Source: Canna indica | Taxonomy: Eukaryota; Streptophyta; Magnoliopsida; Zingiberales; Cannaceae | Assembly (NCBI GenBank): GCA_034359265.1 | Contig: CP136898.1 | Location: 52,999,501-53,063,500 of the forward strand | Direction of reading: 5' to 3' | DNA: 64,000 bases | In this document: one piece after another, positions 32,447 through 44,117 of the stretch | Numbering within the stretch: the stretch's first letter is position 1 | How the letters are laid out: each line of letters starts with the position of its first letter | The notes under the pieces: model-generated | Seen by the model: the letters and a program-made list of their open reading frames with translations, nothing else | What the model was told of the DNA's origin: nothing | Databases searched by the model: none | Translations under genes and position numbers: made by a program

Positions 32447-34161
32447 TATTGGTGAAATGACCACATTAGAGGGGGATGAATAGTGTGTTAACTAAATCCT
32501 TTTGCCTAATTTCGTTTTAAATGTTTACTTGATTACTTAGGCAATTCAAAAATCGAGTAGTAAGCGAAAGCAAGATATAAATGATAAGCAACAAGAAATG
32601 CAAGGTAAACAATGCTAACACAATTATTTATAGTGGTTCGGCCCCAATGCCTACGCCATTACCTAAGTACTGCTTAGGATTTCCAAACTAGATTTACTAG
32701 ATTATATCATTTCCCTTACAAAGAGGATTTTACACCGGAAAAGTCTCTGCTCTCAAAGACGAAGCCACTTCCACACTCGGAAGTATCCCGCCTTTCTACC
32801 GAGAGCACTCTCCCACCTCAACCTAAGGGGTAACTCAACTAATCCTAGTAAACTAAGTTTACAAAGGTGGTTTAAGCGTAAACACCAAGACAACCACTAA
32901 CTCAATCAAACCTAGCAACCTAGGTTTACACACTTGATATACAATGAAAATAACCAAGAAAATATAATAACAATTGGAGCAATAAGCAAATCAAACTATA
33001 CTTAGCTCCAAAAGAAATTCCCTAGTCCTCTTGATGCCTTGAGACGATGAATCTTGAAGGTTCAAAGGCTAAATCAAGATTTTATCATAAAAACTACGGT
33101 TTGCAAAGACATGGCTCAAGAAAACCTTTGGAGATGATAAAAAATGGCTCAAAGGAAGCTTAGATGCATCACCATTAGTTGGGGAGAAAGTTTGGGGTGA
33201 GTATTTATACCCCCCCCCCCCCCCCCCCAACCAAATAGCTTATCAACGGGCATTTTTCTGCCCGTTGGCGACGCCCGATCGCTAGCCGATCGATCGACTG
33301 AGCGACCGTCGAACAACCGAAGGCATACTGCCGCTTTCTGGCACACTTCGGTCGACCGACTTACCTACTGGCTATTTTTCGCCGCATACGATCGACCGAC
33401 CGATTGACAGAAATTGGGTAGACTGCACTGCAATTGGTATGGCTGAGTTTTTGCTTGTTTGCTCATTTGCTCATTTTTGGATTCCGTCTTCACTAAATTT
33501 ACTTATATAACATTTACTAACTTTAAGTTAATAACATTCACTAAGTTAATAACTTTAAAACATAAATGTTATATAAGGATTACCCCCCATTTGGATTCAA
33601 TAAAAATATCTAAAAAATCAAAATCCTTAAAAATCAAAATCTAACTTTTGGGGTCTAGTACAAATTTTCGGAAAACGAAAATTATATAATCTCCCGGGTC
33701 AAATATGAGTATATTAAAGACTTCCAAAAATTCCTTAAAAATACCTCGTTATCTAGTTTTTACTTAAGCAACAATTACCGATACTTTTGGTGCCAAGAAA
33801 ATATCTAGGTTATATAGCTCTCCAAGGAGCTTCCTAAGCTTAGTGAATTTCAGGATCTTTTCTAATTTTTCAGATTTTCATATTTTGGGGTTCGGATTTA
33901 GTTTTTGGGGTTCTTTACATCATCATGAGGATTTACACCACATTCAAGACATTCTAAACATAAACTCTATCTTCCCGATAAAATCCGAGCATCGATGATC
34001 GTCCTTGCCGATTTCTCTGATTTCTTCGATTTTTCTTATCGAGGACGTCGTGCGCAAACCGATATAGAACCTAAAAAATAAATCTTCATCAAATCATTAG
34101 TTTCATGTTTGTTATCATCAAAACCGAGATTAAGACCATGATTGAAAACCTTATGTCAATA
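32447..34161 (-). repeat. 5' LTR of element A
   Basis: About 1715 bp. It is bounded on the low side by the primer site (TTGGTATCAGAGC, about 32432-32446). It has TATA 33202-33209 followed directly by a run of 19 C (33210-33228), an upstream perfect 9-bp-stem hairpin 33244-33267, a shortened palindrome region 33285-33410 with GGTCGACC, and the shared box GTGGTTCGGCCCCAATGCC (about 32634-32655). Confidence 0.8.
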
Positions 34162-34168
34162 GGGGGTG

Positions 34169-34287
34169 TGTTAAAGTCTCACATTGGTTGAGGGTGTGAT
34201 CTAGATAACCTTTAAATAGATTGAAGAATCCTTCCCCCATGAGCTAACATTTGGGATGGAGTTAGGTCCAAGTCTAATTTTCTAATA
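34169..34287 (+). repeat. Possible TRIM-like short LTR
   Basis: About 119 bp starting TGTTAAAGTCTCACATTGG and ending AGTCTAATTTTCTAATA, with CATGAGCTAACATTTGGG inside. From memory this resembles the short LTRs of small plant retrotransposons (TRIM). No second LTR or primer site was found, so it may be a solo LTR. Modest certainty. Confidence 0.4.
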
Positions 34288-34749
34288 CCACTAACGTATT
34301 CGACACTTGGTCGTGTTATGGTTCTGGTCTTATACTTTGCCAATTTGGCTCGAGTCATGTTGTTAGCTTCAATCCTCAATCTTGGTTAGTAGTTTCGACC
34401 AATAGTGGATCTTTGGTAGACTTGTCGATTGGTTGTTTGATTTTGAATCGATTCCGATCAGGATCATGTCTCGTAGATGCCAAATCAAAAAAGTCATTGG
34501 AGTTGGTCAATTTGGATTGATCATTATTTTTTTATCAAGGCTGCCTTCCTTGGTTCGTGGTTGAGTTGTGGGGAGTTGATTGATTCAGGCTGATAGTTTT
34601 CAGTAAGGTGTCCCTCGATTCTAAAGTGTCCCTCAATTCTTTAGAATCGTGGTCATTGAGGTTTTAGGTCAATTATTATTTTTTAAAGAAGGTTGTGCTC
34701 GTCGATTTGTAGAATTGTCATCATCGACAATTTTGGACCAATCAATAAT

Positions 34750-35265
34750 TTTTACCCTCATGCTTGAGTATTCTCCATGTGTGTTTTGATGATAACAAAT
34801 CAAATTTAATGATGTGTTTAAGCATAAAATTTTCAAGTTGAAATCGACGATGAAATATGCACGCGACAAATCAAAAATTCAATACTTCCATGTTTCGGTC
34901 AAAGATAATTCATTGAGTCGCCAGTCGCAGTTTGGTCGACCAACCCTTCGATTGAAAATCAATAATCAGCTAAGGCTACTGATGTTTGGTTCTTAGGTCA
35001 TCTTTTATATCGAAATGAAGTGCATCACCCTTAGAAATCCACCCAAACAAATTTTAAGAAGTCTACAAAAATATTTAACTCAATTGATACAAATTTATTT
35101 GCAAAATGGAGCTCCTAACAAAAATATGAAAGTATAGTTTTTTTATTTATATCACACGCACATTTTATTTTCATCTTTAACTTGAGATTTTCATATTTAA
35201 ACACATCATCAGTCTTGATTTGTTATTATCAAAACACTCTTAGAGAATACCCGAGCACGATGGTG
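34750..35265. repeat. Inverted pair of LTR-like fragments
   Basis: Left arm about 34758-34835 (GAGTATTCTCC..GTTTTGATGATAACAAATC..GATGTGTTTAA) and right arm about 35185-35262 are reverse complements with moderate divergence. The TTTTGATGATAACAAA core is also near the start of the copia LTRs in this window, and GGTCGACC occurs at 34932-34939. They are probably old LTR fragments in opposite orientation. Confidence 0.55.
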
Positions 35266-37140
35266 AAAACCTCAATCAACATTGTGTTCCTCAGTTTTGT
35301 AGAATCGTCAAACGTTGGTCAATTTTCAGCCAACCATTTTCTTAGCGAGGTCGTATTCCTTGGTACACTCCGTTTTGCCAAACAAATTAGACATTTAATT
35401 TAAATAACAAAAGTACATAAAAAGTTACATTGCTACGTATATACTCGAAGTTCTCAAATATAGACTCCTCCACTTTTGTGCAGTCAATCTATCATTTTGG
35501 AGTTGGTTGTCAGGGCCTTCATGTACTTGCGCTGATGTCATTGCTTTATTTATGGTTGGTTGTCGAGTCGCTGTGTGTATTCTTTAGAGTCGAGCATCTC
35601 GTCCATGAGGGGGAAGCCTGATCAGTCTCGTCGACACCGCCTCTGTTCCTTCATGTTCCTTTCATAGCGGACCTCAGAGGCTGACGGTGTGGTGTGAGGC
35701 CACCAAATTGGGTGAGGTGGCCTTAGTGTGGAGAAGAAGCAATTCGGGTGTTCCTTTTCACGAATGATGTTGTTCCATCGACCATGATCTCTCGGCTTAA
35801 TCCAAGTGATCAAAGGGCTTTTGGTGCAATGCATGAAAAGCATCCAACCCTCTCATTCCGGAGTTGTTCTGCTCGAGCAGTGATGGTCTTCTTTCAACGA
35901 CTGCTTGGGTAGAGCTCCTGTTGCGCTCAAGCATGAACTGTCTTTCTATATCTCCAAGCACTTTAGTTTGTATTGCAGACCAGCCAACCATGTTAAAAAG
36001 GCTCAACCAAGGCGACAAGGATTGTTTGATTTCTCGCCGAAGAACATGAGGCTCTTACAATGCTCTCTAGAGGGGTTGTTGGTCCCATTATTAGGTTGGT
36101 TGCCGTTGATTCGACTAACACGGATTGTCCATGCGGTATTGTCTTCGAACGACATGTTAATTGGTCGATTCACAATATGGGTGGGATTGAGAGAGCAATC
36201 AAAAATAGAAACTTGAACCCTGATGCCTCTCTACAAAAACTATCATGAATCATATTTCCATGATCCTTGGATTGCAAAGTTTTAGAATTAGAGTTCAACT
36301 CAGCAAATTAAAAATAGAAACTTGAACCATGACATAATAGGACAAAAGTTTTCCGAGGTAGAACAATAAGTTAAAAAATTAAATAAATTGTTTGATGACT
36401 TATCGGAAAATATTTGAACATTAATGACTTAGGAGCAATTACAATTCACAAATTTTGAGAGAGAGGGTTGCAGACAGTAAGCACAGAGGACGGCTCAGTC
36501 ACTTGAGTTTCTTTATTACGAAAACAGAGCCCGAAGCAGAGGTTTTGATGTTGTTAAAGATGCCAAAGAACATCTGGGGAGCCGCGAAAGCCATCAATTG
36601 CATGTCCACTTTCCATGCCATGACCGAAACAAAAGATCATGACTAAAACCACGTCCAATAAAAAAGTGATAAAGTTGCTGGCAATGGCATAGTAACCCCA
36701 CTAACCCTGTATTGGAACTACGAAGACTTTTTGAGAAAAAAACATCTGATATAATTCTGAATTAAGCTTTGATAATTATTTATAATTGATTAAAATTATT
36801 ATAGTTTTTTCCAGCTATCAAAAGAATCAATTAGCCATGGGGAATATATTTATTAAAAAAAATCCTTGCTACTTTAGCTTTTTGATTAAGTTTACAGCCT
36901 TCGTGCTCAAAAAGTTCAAGTGTCAGACCCCATTACCCTGCTGCTGCTGCTGCTTGAGATGCACACCTAGCTAGAGATAGAAAAGCAGGCAGAATGAGGG
37001 ACAACATAAAATATAGATGGAGGAAATGAAACGAAATTAATTAGCTTTGGAGCAAGTGCTAGCTAGCTATTTTGTTGTTGGGTTTGAAATCCATGAGGAG
37101 GACTACTACTTGCAAGTGTGACAGCGGAGGAAAAAACCAA
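35266..37140. other. Unrecognised intergenic DNA upstream of the neprosin gene
   Basis: About 1.9 kb. Short ORFs at 35622-36248 on both strands have no motif I recognise. A short frame at 36455-36646 contains LLKMPKNIWGAAKAINCMSTF, which faintly recalls the copia integrase motif after the DDE region (..PKxFWxEAV..), but this is too weak to call. I see no tRNA or other RNA gene. Confidence 0.4.
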
Positions 37141-37151
37141 AGCATGGAGAG

Positions 37152-37161
37152 TTTTTTATAG
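37152..37161 (+). promoter_or_regulatory. Possible TATA element of the neprosin gene
   Basis: TTTTTTATAG lies 106 bp before the chosen ATG. It is the best TATA-like match in the proximal upstream region, but only moderate. Confidence 0.3.
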
Positions 37162-37266
37162 GGACCGGCCATATGAATGATACGAGAAGAAGACAACCAC
37201 ACCCAATGCCCTCAGATACAGACAGCTCTAGAAGAAGAAGGATCGCAGCTCCAAAAATCCCCATCC

Positions 37267-39773
37267 ATGGCTTCTAGCTGCGCTAAATCTCACCTAATCA
37301 TTTCCTTTGTTGTTGCTTGTCTTCTCCTTCTCCTCCACTCGGCGGCGGCGGCGGCGGCGGCGGCGGTCAACAGTAGTACACTTCACCCCAGTCAAGAAAT
37401 AGCCAAACATAGGAGGATCAGAGCCCATCTCAAGAGGCTCAACAAGCCTTCCGTCAAGACAATTAAGGCATGCACCACATATCGATCGCTCTCCTATTTT
37501 TATTTATTTTCTCTTCTTCGATTAATTTTCTTTTTGGTTGCGAGTTTGTGCAGAGCTCCGACGGTGATCTTATAGACTGCGTTCCTTCTCATCTCCAACC
37601 GGCATTCGATCATCCCAAGTTGAGAGGCCAAAAACCCTTGGTTCGTATGTTTATGTAATGATTTTAATATTGATCACTAATTTTTATATATGTATTAATT
37701 TTATTTTTTTAATTTTCAGGATGCTCCGGAGAGACCAAGAGGCCACAACTTGAGCAGCACAACTGCAAGCTTCAGCTTGCAAGCGTGGACATTGTCCGGG
37801 GAGTCATGTCCCGAAGGAACCGTGCCGATTAGGAGAACGACGCCGGAAGACATTTTGCGAGCCAGTTCCTTTCAGAGATTCGGGAGGAAACCGGCATCGG
37901 CTCGGCGAGTCCGCCGCGATTCGACGAGCAATGGCCACGAGGTCAGTACTCGATCACTCCTCGTGTATGATCTCATTATTATTATTATTTTGTTAATTAA
38001 TTTTAGTTATCCATACAAAGAAATTAAATTAGGAGTTGAGCTTGAGAGAAATGAAAGAAAATGCTGTTAATTTCCTTGAATCATGGAGAGTAGTTAAGTG
38101 AAGATGACAAGATACACGCCAAACCAAGCTTGTAAAGATTAAAGAAAGATTGTTCATGTGCAGCTACAGAAACTTGAGAAGGGCAACAGTTGACTGAAGA
38201 CTAATAAATTATCATATCCGTAGTAGAGTGTCGATTGCTAAATCAAATCCAACAAGTCCTCTTGCTTGTTTTTTTCCTAGCTATTAATTGTAGTACAATT
38301 AATGATGCAGCACGCTGTTGGCTATATCATGGGGGATCAGTATTACGGTGCAAAGGCTAGTCTCAGTGTATGGTCGCCCAAAGTGACAACTGCATCTGAG
38401 TTCAGTTTGTCCCAGATATGGATCATTTCTGGCTCCTTTGGCAACGATCTTAACACCATTGAAGCTGGATGGCAGGTCAGTAATTTATTAATTAATTAAT
38501 GTGTTCTTTTATTTTAATTAATTGCTTTTAAAAACTGTTTTTATCTCTCTCTATCTCTCTCTCTATATATATATATAAAGTTAGAAAGTTTATGTGACAT
38601 GAATCTTGGTGGGATTTCTGTTTTCAAGTTATTTTCTTTACAGCTAAGAATTAATTGTTTTTCCTTCCCACTGAAGGAAACGATAATAGCACATAATTGT
38701 TCTTAGTTCCACATTCCTTTTCTTTTTTTCTTTTTCTTTTTTTGAAAAAAAAAAGATATTCGACTTTGGTCTTTTGATTAAACTAATTAGAAAAATGTAA
38801 GTACTAGTGATGCTGTGCTAGATTCTCCTTAATTACATCTTTCTTTTTTAGAAAAAGCATATAAATGACTAGCAAACTATATATAATAATCTCTCTCATT
38901 CTTTTGTGTATTTATTTGAGTGATTTAATGTGCATATTTGATTGTAATAAAATAATGATCTCTTTTCTATGTTTTTCAAGTGATCAAGCTAGTTTTGTAA
39001 GGTGATTCCTGAAATCTTTTTACTTGTCTCAGGTTAGTCCTCAGCTTTATGGAGACAACAGGCCCAGATTTTTCACTTACTGGACGGTAAGTTTCATTAA
39101 ATAATTAGAGACAAAATACTAAAAGAAACATGATGATTATATATTAATTAATTACTGATCGATCCCTTCAATCTAGACCGATGCATACCAAGAGACAGGA
39201 TGCTACAATCTCTTATGCTCAGGCTTCATCCAAACAAACAATAAGATCGCCATTGGTGCAGCTATTTCACCAACATCGGCGCTGAACGGTGGCCAATTTG
39301 ATATCGATCTGCTTGTTTGGAAGGTAACATGCATATAGTATCTTTTAATTAGTTTTGTTTGAACAAGATGGAGTAATATAAATTTGACTATATAGGACCC
39401 GAAGCATGGACATTGGTGGCTAGAATTTGGATCAGGATTGCTCATCGGCTATTGGCCATCCTTCTTGTTCAGCCACTTAGCCGAGCATGCAAACATGGTG
39501 CAGTTCGGAGGAGAGATCGTGAACATGCAATCATCAGGGTTTCACACATCAACACAAATGGGTAGCGGGCATTTTGCACAAGAAGGTTTTCGCAAAGCTT
39601 CCTACTTTCGGAACTTGCAACTCGTCGATTGGGACAATAGTTTGATCCCCATGTCCAATCTCAAACTCATGGCTGACCACCCTAATTGTTACAGCATACA
39701 AGGAGGGGTGAACAGGGTTTGGGGAAACTATTTCTATTATGGAGGCCCGGGAAGAAACGTGAGATGCCCTTAA
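37267..39773 (+). CDS. Neprosin-family secreted protein (DUF239 with neprosin activation peptide), 7 exons, 417 aa
   Basis: Exons: 37267-37467, 37554-37640, 37720-37941, 38311-38475, 39033-39086, 39177-39323 and 39396-39773. All introns are phase 0, and intron 1 is GC-AG. Residues 1 to about 30 form a signal peptide (leucine-rich core, then poly-Ala from a GCG run). About 40-150 is the activation-peptide region (IDCV..QPAFDHP, QAWTLSGESCPEGTVPIRRT), and about 171-415 is the neprosin domain. Glutamates 221 (NTIEAGWQ) and 332 (QFGGEIVN) match, by motif, the pair reported as catalytic in pitcher-plant neprosin, a prolyl-cleaving glutamic peptidase. The family domain ends YYGGPGRNVRCP. An in-frame ATG at 37177 would add 30 residues before the signal peptide, so 37267 is preferred. 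The gene is intact and full length. Peptidase activity is inferred, because most plant members are untested. Confidence 0.93.
37468..37553 (+). other. GC-AG intron 1 of the neprosin gene
   Basis: The exon ends ATTAAG and the intron starts GCATGC and ends TGTGCAG. No GT near the border keeps the conserved KTIK/SSDGDLIDCV join in frame. GC-AG is the commonest non-canonical intron class in plants. Confidence 0.75.
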
Positions 39774-40286
39774 AAAATTTAATATTTTCTTTTATCTCTT
39801 ACAAAATTTGGGGGGGGGGGGGGGGGTCGTTACTCATTATTTTGGCTAATTCTTGGTATTTCTTTTACTTTATTGGGTGTGTTTTAGAAAGATTTTCTTT
39901 TCTCTTCTTTTTCCTTTTCATATTTGCTCATAAAGCATACAACTTTTGCAAGGGCTATGTACGTAAATGCAAAGGGGAGCACTGGATGTTATATATATAT
40001 AAAGTTTGCTCTAGTATTTTATTTTATTTATATAGCTTGTATAGAGTATTAGATTGTCTACTTCTTGAATTGAGTTTTTGATGTTCATGAAAAATTTGAC
40101 AAATAAACGAATCAAGAATGCACGTGTAAAAATTACTCCTAGTCATTTAGGATGCAATTTTTTATTTAAGAATGTCGGTAAGGCATTGCCATGAGAAGTT
40201 GAAGCGGCTCATGGACACCATCGGCCTAACAAATTCATTGATGATAATTAAGATCAATATTATTTTTGGATAAATAAATTAGCTTG
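39774..40286 (+). other. 3' flank of the neprosin gene
   Basis: Holds a run of 17 G (39810-39826), T-rich DNA and a possible polyadenylation signal AATAAA at 40102-40107, about 330 bp after the stop. Nothing else is recognised before copia LTR G. Confidence 0.5.
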
Positions 40287-43200
40287 TGTTGACGTAATGT
40301 TTTCAACCTTAATTTTAATTTCGATTTAATTTGATGAAAATAAATATGAAACTAATATTTTCAATGAGTAACAATTTCAGGTTTCAGTGGGGTAGTGTGC
40401 GACGTTCGCGATCGAAAAAATTAGAGAAATCGTAAAATTCAAAAGGATGTTTATCGATGCTCGTGATTCGTCAGGAAATTAGAGTTTAGATCTAGGGTAT
40501 TTAGAATGAATGTACAATCCTCTATTATGATGCAAAGAACTCTAAAACCCAAACTCAAAACTCATAACCCGAAACTTGGACCGATTATCGAAGCGTGCTG
40601 AAATTGCACATTATTCAGTTATCGGTCGCACTTTGGTCGATCGTTGGTCGATCGACCATCGATCGACGTGCGACTGGCGAGCCTAACGCCTCTTTTTATA
40701 GTCGTTTTAATCCGTTGGACCCGAAGCTTGATGTGTGTTCTGCCTATTTAAAGGCCTTGTAGGCATTCCTTTGAGCTTTTAGAACCTATTGAGTCACTTT
40801 GATATTTGCTAAGCTTCACTTGAGTCAATCTTTGTGAAAATCCTAGTTTGAACCTTCATTCTTGATCTTGCCTATGAATATCAAAGATTCATTCTATTAA
40901 GGCATCAAGATGACTAGGGAACTCGTGTTTGAGCTAAATATGCTTTGTTTTGTTTATTGCTCCATTTGTTATTGTATTTTACGTTTTATTTCATTGTGCT
41001 GAAACTTGTAAGTTTGGTGATAGCCTTAGTGTAGAGGCATAAGTCCACCGACGTAAATACTATAAAAAAAATTGAAATTAGTAACAAGTTGATTTTCCCA
41101 TAGTAGTGATATATAGTGACAAAAAGATGATTCAATGGCAAAAAAGTGCTCGCCACCCGTTTGTCACATTAGGTCCGCCGCTAAAAGTCATTTTTGGCTT
41201 TCGTTGTGAGATTTAGCGGATTGCCACGAATTGTAATTTCTTTAGTGACAAATGAAAAAATCAAACTACCTCCACTCTATTGTGGCAAATGGAGCTTGCT
41301 GACGTCACATATCTTTTATGGCAAAAAAAAATTTTCACTTATTAATAAATGTTTGTCATATTCTACTCTTTTTAGAACTCTTTTCGTGACAAAAATATAT
41401 GAAATTTATCCCTAATATTGTGTTATATTTTGCCATTATATATCAAATTTGCTACTTACATTTGGCACAATATTAGTGATAATTTTGCCACAATATGTGA
41501 TGACTTTGCCATAACTTTAAGAATCTATGATGAATAAATTTACCACAAACACACAAATTTTAATAATTAATCATTCATTAATATAATAATTCATAAAATT
41601 TAATAATTAATCATTCATTAATATAATAATCCACCTGCTAATTACAAAACCTACAACTTAGCAGGTATACAACCAATCACATACATATCCAACCATCAAG
41701 AGATCCAAAATAAGTTCAACATTAATCCAAATACATCAAAAACAACATTGTCCACCATTACGAAATAGTCTAAAGTATCTAATATTTATTGAAAAGAAAT
41801 TACAATAGGTACACAAAATAATCTGTACGCCAAGAAAACATACAACACTACCCAAATAAAAAGAAGTCTGCTAGGTTTGCCCCATTTCTTCTTTTTCTTC
41901 TGCAAAAGAAGGAAAGTAAGAACACAAATCAAAACTAAAACTCAATAAATTAAAAAAACACTATGCTAATAGAAGAGGTGTCAGTCAAATTTTTTTTCTT
42001 ATCTAAGAGTGATAACTACCAATAACATATCAAGGAAGATGAAAGACTATAGAGAAATGAGACAACCAATACCAAAATCACATAACAACTCAGAACATTC
42101 AATTATTAATTATTAATTGTTGAGTCATTTACATTCTCTACTCATTATTGAGCCATCATTACTAGAATATACCACATCAGCCACGAGGATCACCGACGGC
42201 CACTAGAGCCATCAGAATCATCCACGGCTCATTATTGAGCCATCATTACTAGAATATACCACATCAGCCACGGGGATCACCGACGGCCGCCAGAGCCATC
42301 AAAATCATTCACAGCTTTGCGTTGACGGCAGCGGCCGTGGTTGATGTAACCAATTCAGTCGCGGCTCGCATACGACCAAACAGAGCCGTCACTCATAGTT
42401 CATGGCGCGTAAGGGGCGCGAAATAAAATAAGTTATTAGCAACGGCTTAGCGGGGGCGCTGGAGCTGTTGGTGATGTGAATAACCAAATCAGCCGCGGCT
42501 CGCCTACGCTTGGATATAGCCGTTGCTCATAGTTGATGGCGCGTACAGGGCACGAAATAAAATAAGTTATTAGCCACGACTTTACTTCACCGTCGGTGAT
42601 ATGAATAAGTCATTAGCCACGGCTAGATGCGGTCGTCGCTTATTAATTAATGCCACGAACGTAGCGCGAATATTAAAATAGTCTTCACCAACGGATTCCA
42701 GAGCCGTCGGTGATAATAAAACTACATATCCCCGGTGTTCCGACGACTGGCAAGCCATCGGAGAAAATCCTTTTTATTTGTGTTCACGCCTGACCCATCC
42801 TCTTTCTTCTCTACTCGTCGTTGTCGCATGTTGCCGCCGCCGCCCATTGCTGTCGGTTGCCACGGAGTAACTACCTGTTGCCGTCGTCGTCAATCGCCGC
42901 CGGTGAACCTCTCCCTTTCGGTATGCACCAATCCTCTCCTCACCTATTTCATTCCGCGCCTGTGCATCGCCCTCTCCGCCCGCACCGCCCTCTTCGCCCC
43001 GACGTCGAACCGGCTGGCCCTCTCCGCATTGGCATCGACCCGATCGTCCCTCTCCGCGCCGGCGTCAACCCGGCCGATGCCGCATTGGGGCTGATTACCA
43101 TCGGCCCTAATGCATCGAACAGTAGCCGATAGTGATGCCGGCTACTGCTTGATTAGGGTCAGTTACCCTAATCAATTACTTGATTAGGGTAATTAACCCC

Positions 43201-43674
43201 TAATCAAACTGTGATTAGGGTAATCACACTTTGATTAGGGTTTAATTATTCTTTTTAATTTTTTATTGTTAATTATTAGAAATTAATTGTTAATTAGGTA
43301 ATTAGTTTGGTTAATATTAATTAATGGTTAATGTTGATTAGGGCTTAATTAGTTTTAGGTTAATTAATGAAATTAGTTTAATATTAATTAATTAGTCACG
43401 CGGAATCGTCCACTGAGGACACACGCCGGAATCGTCCACTGTGGACTCACGGCCAAATTGTCTACTTTGGACTCACGATCAAATCGTTCATGGTGGACTC
43501 GCGCCAGAATCATCCACAATGGATGGACTCGTGTCGGAATTGTCCACTTTGGACTCGCGCGGAACCGTCCACTATAGACTCGCACCGACATCCATAAATT
43601 TAGAAAAAATCAAGACGAGTTGATATGTTTCACGTATGATCGACGAGTCAAGTTTTAATATTGCAAAACCTTAG

Positions 43675-43981
43675 ATCCGTTCGGGGGTTGTATGTTCATG
43701 TAAACAAAGTTAATGATCTGTTCGAGGATTGGCGTGTAGTCTGGAAGACTAAAGCCAGAGGAAAAATTGACCCGATAGTTGGAGAGAATGAGCCAACAGA
43801 TGACTTCTTCCAAGAAGAAGATCCTTCCGAAGTGGAATGAGTTAGTCCAATACTCGAGGATGATGACACAGAGTTAGTTCAATTGGAAATAGAATACGTT
43901 GATGACGACGATAATGAAGTTGAGGAAGGACAGAATGATGATGAGGGAGACGAAGAAGAATTTCAAGATTCTGATACATAA
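43675..43981 (+). pseudogene. CACTA-2 TNP2-type ORF, C-terminal remnant
   Basis: Reads VNDLFEDWRVVWKTKARGK followed by an acidic Asp/Glu-rich tail with one stop. This resembles the end of plant CACTA TNP2/DUF4216 proteins. All upstream transposase domains are missing, replaced directly by the tandem-repeat region. Confidence 0.65.
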
Positions 43982-44117
43982 GAACAAGAAGAAGAGTATT
44001 ACACGGATGATGATAATGACGATGATGAATAATTGTAAATGTGAAGTATATATTCAATTATTAAATACATCTATTAATCTATTATATATAATCTAATTAT
44101 ATTAAATTTTTACAGCT

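Larger units (their letters stand above)
3681..34161 (-). mobile_element. Copia element A (outer, oldest element of the left nest)
   Basis: A minus-strand Sirevirus-like element. Its own sequence survives as 32057-34161 (LTR, primer site, gag start), 24936-25423 (gag middle) and 3681-4359 (gag end and following non-coding DNA). The pieces rejoin collinearly once three insertions are removed: solo LTR B with TSD TCCTC, LINE C with a 17-bp TSD, and copia F. Everything 3' of the post-gag region lies beyond F and outside the window. The LTR start is degenerate (TATTGACATAAGG against TGTTGGCTTTAGG in D), consistent with old age. Confidence 0.85.

Noticed and set aside
35622..36248. Overlapping 60-100 aa ORFs upstream of the neprosin gene
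   Set aside because: No motif recognised, overlapping on both strands, no start or splice context; not called as genes.
36455..36646. Possible copia integrase fragment (MPKNIWGAAKAIN)
   Set aside because: Only one short weak motif with no neighbouring pol domains in order.
43899..44096. 65-aa ORF rich in Met/Lys in CACTA-2
   Set aside because: Out-of-frame reading of the acidic tail of the TNP2-type remnant.
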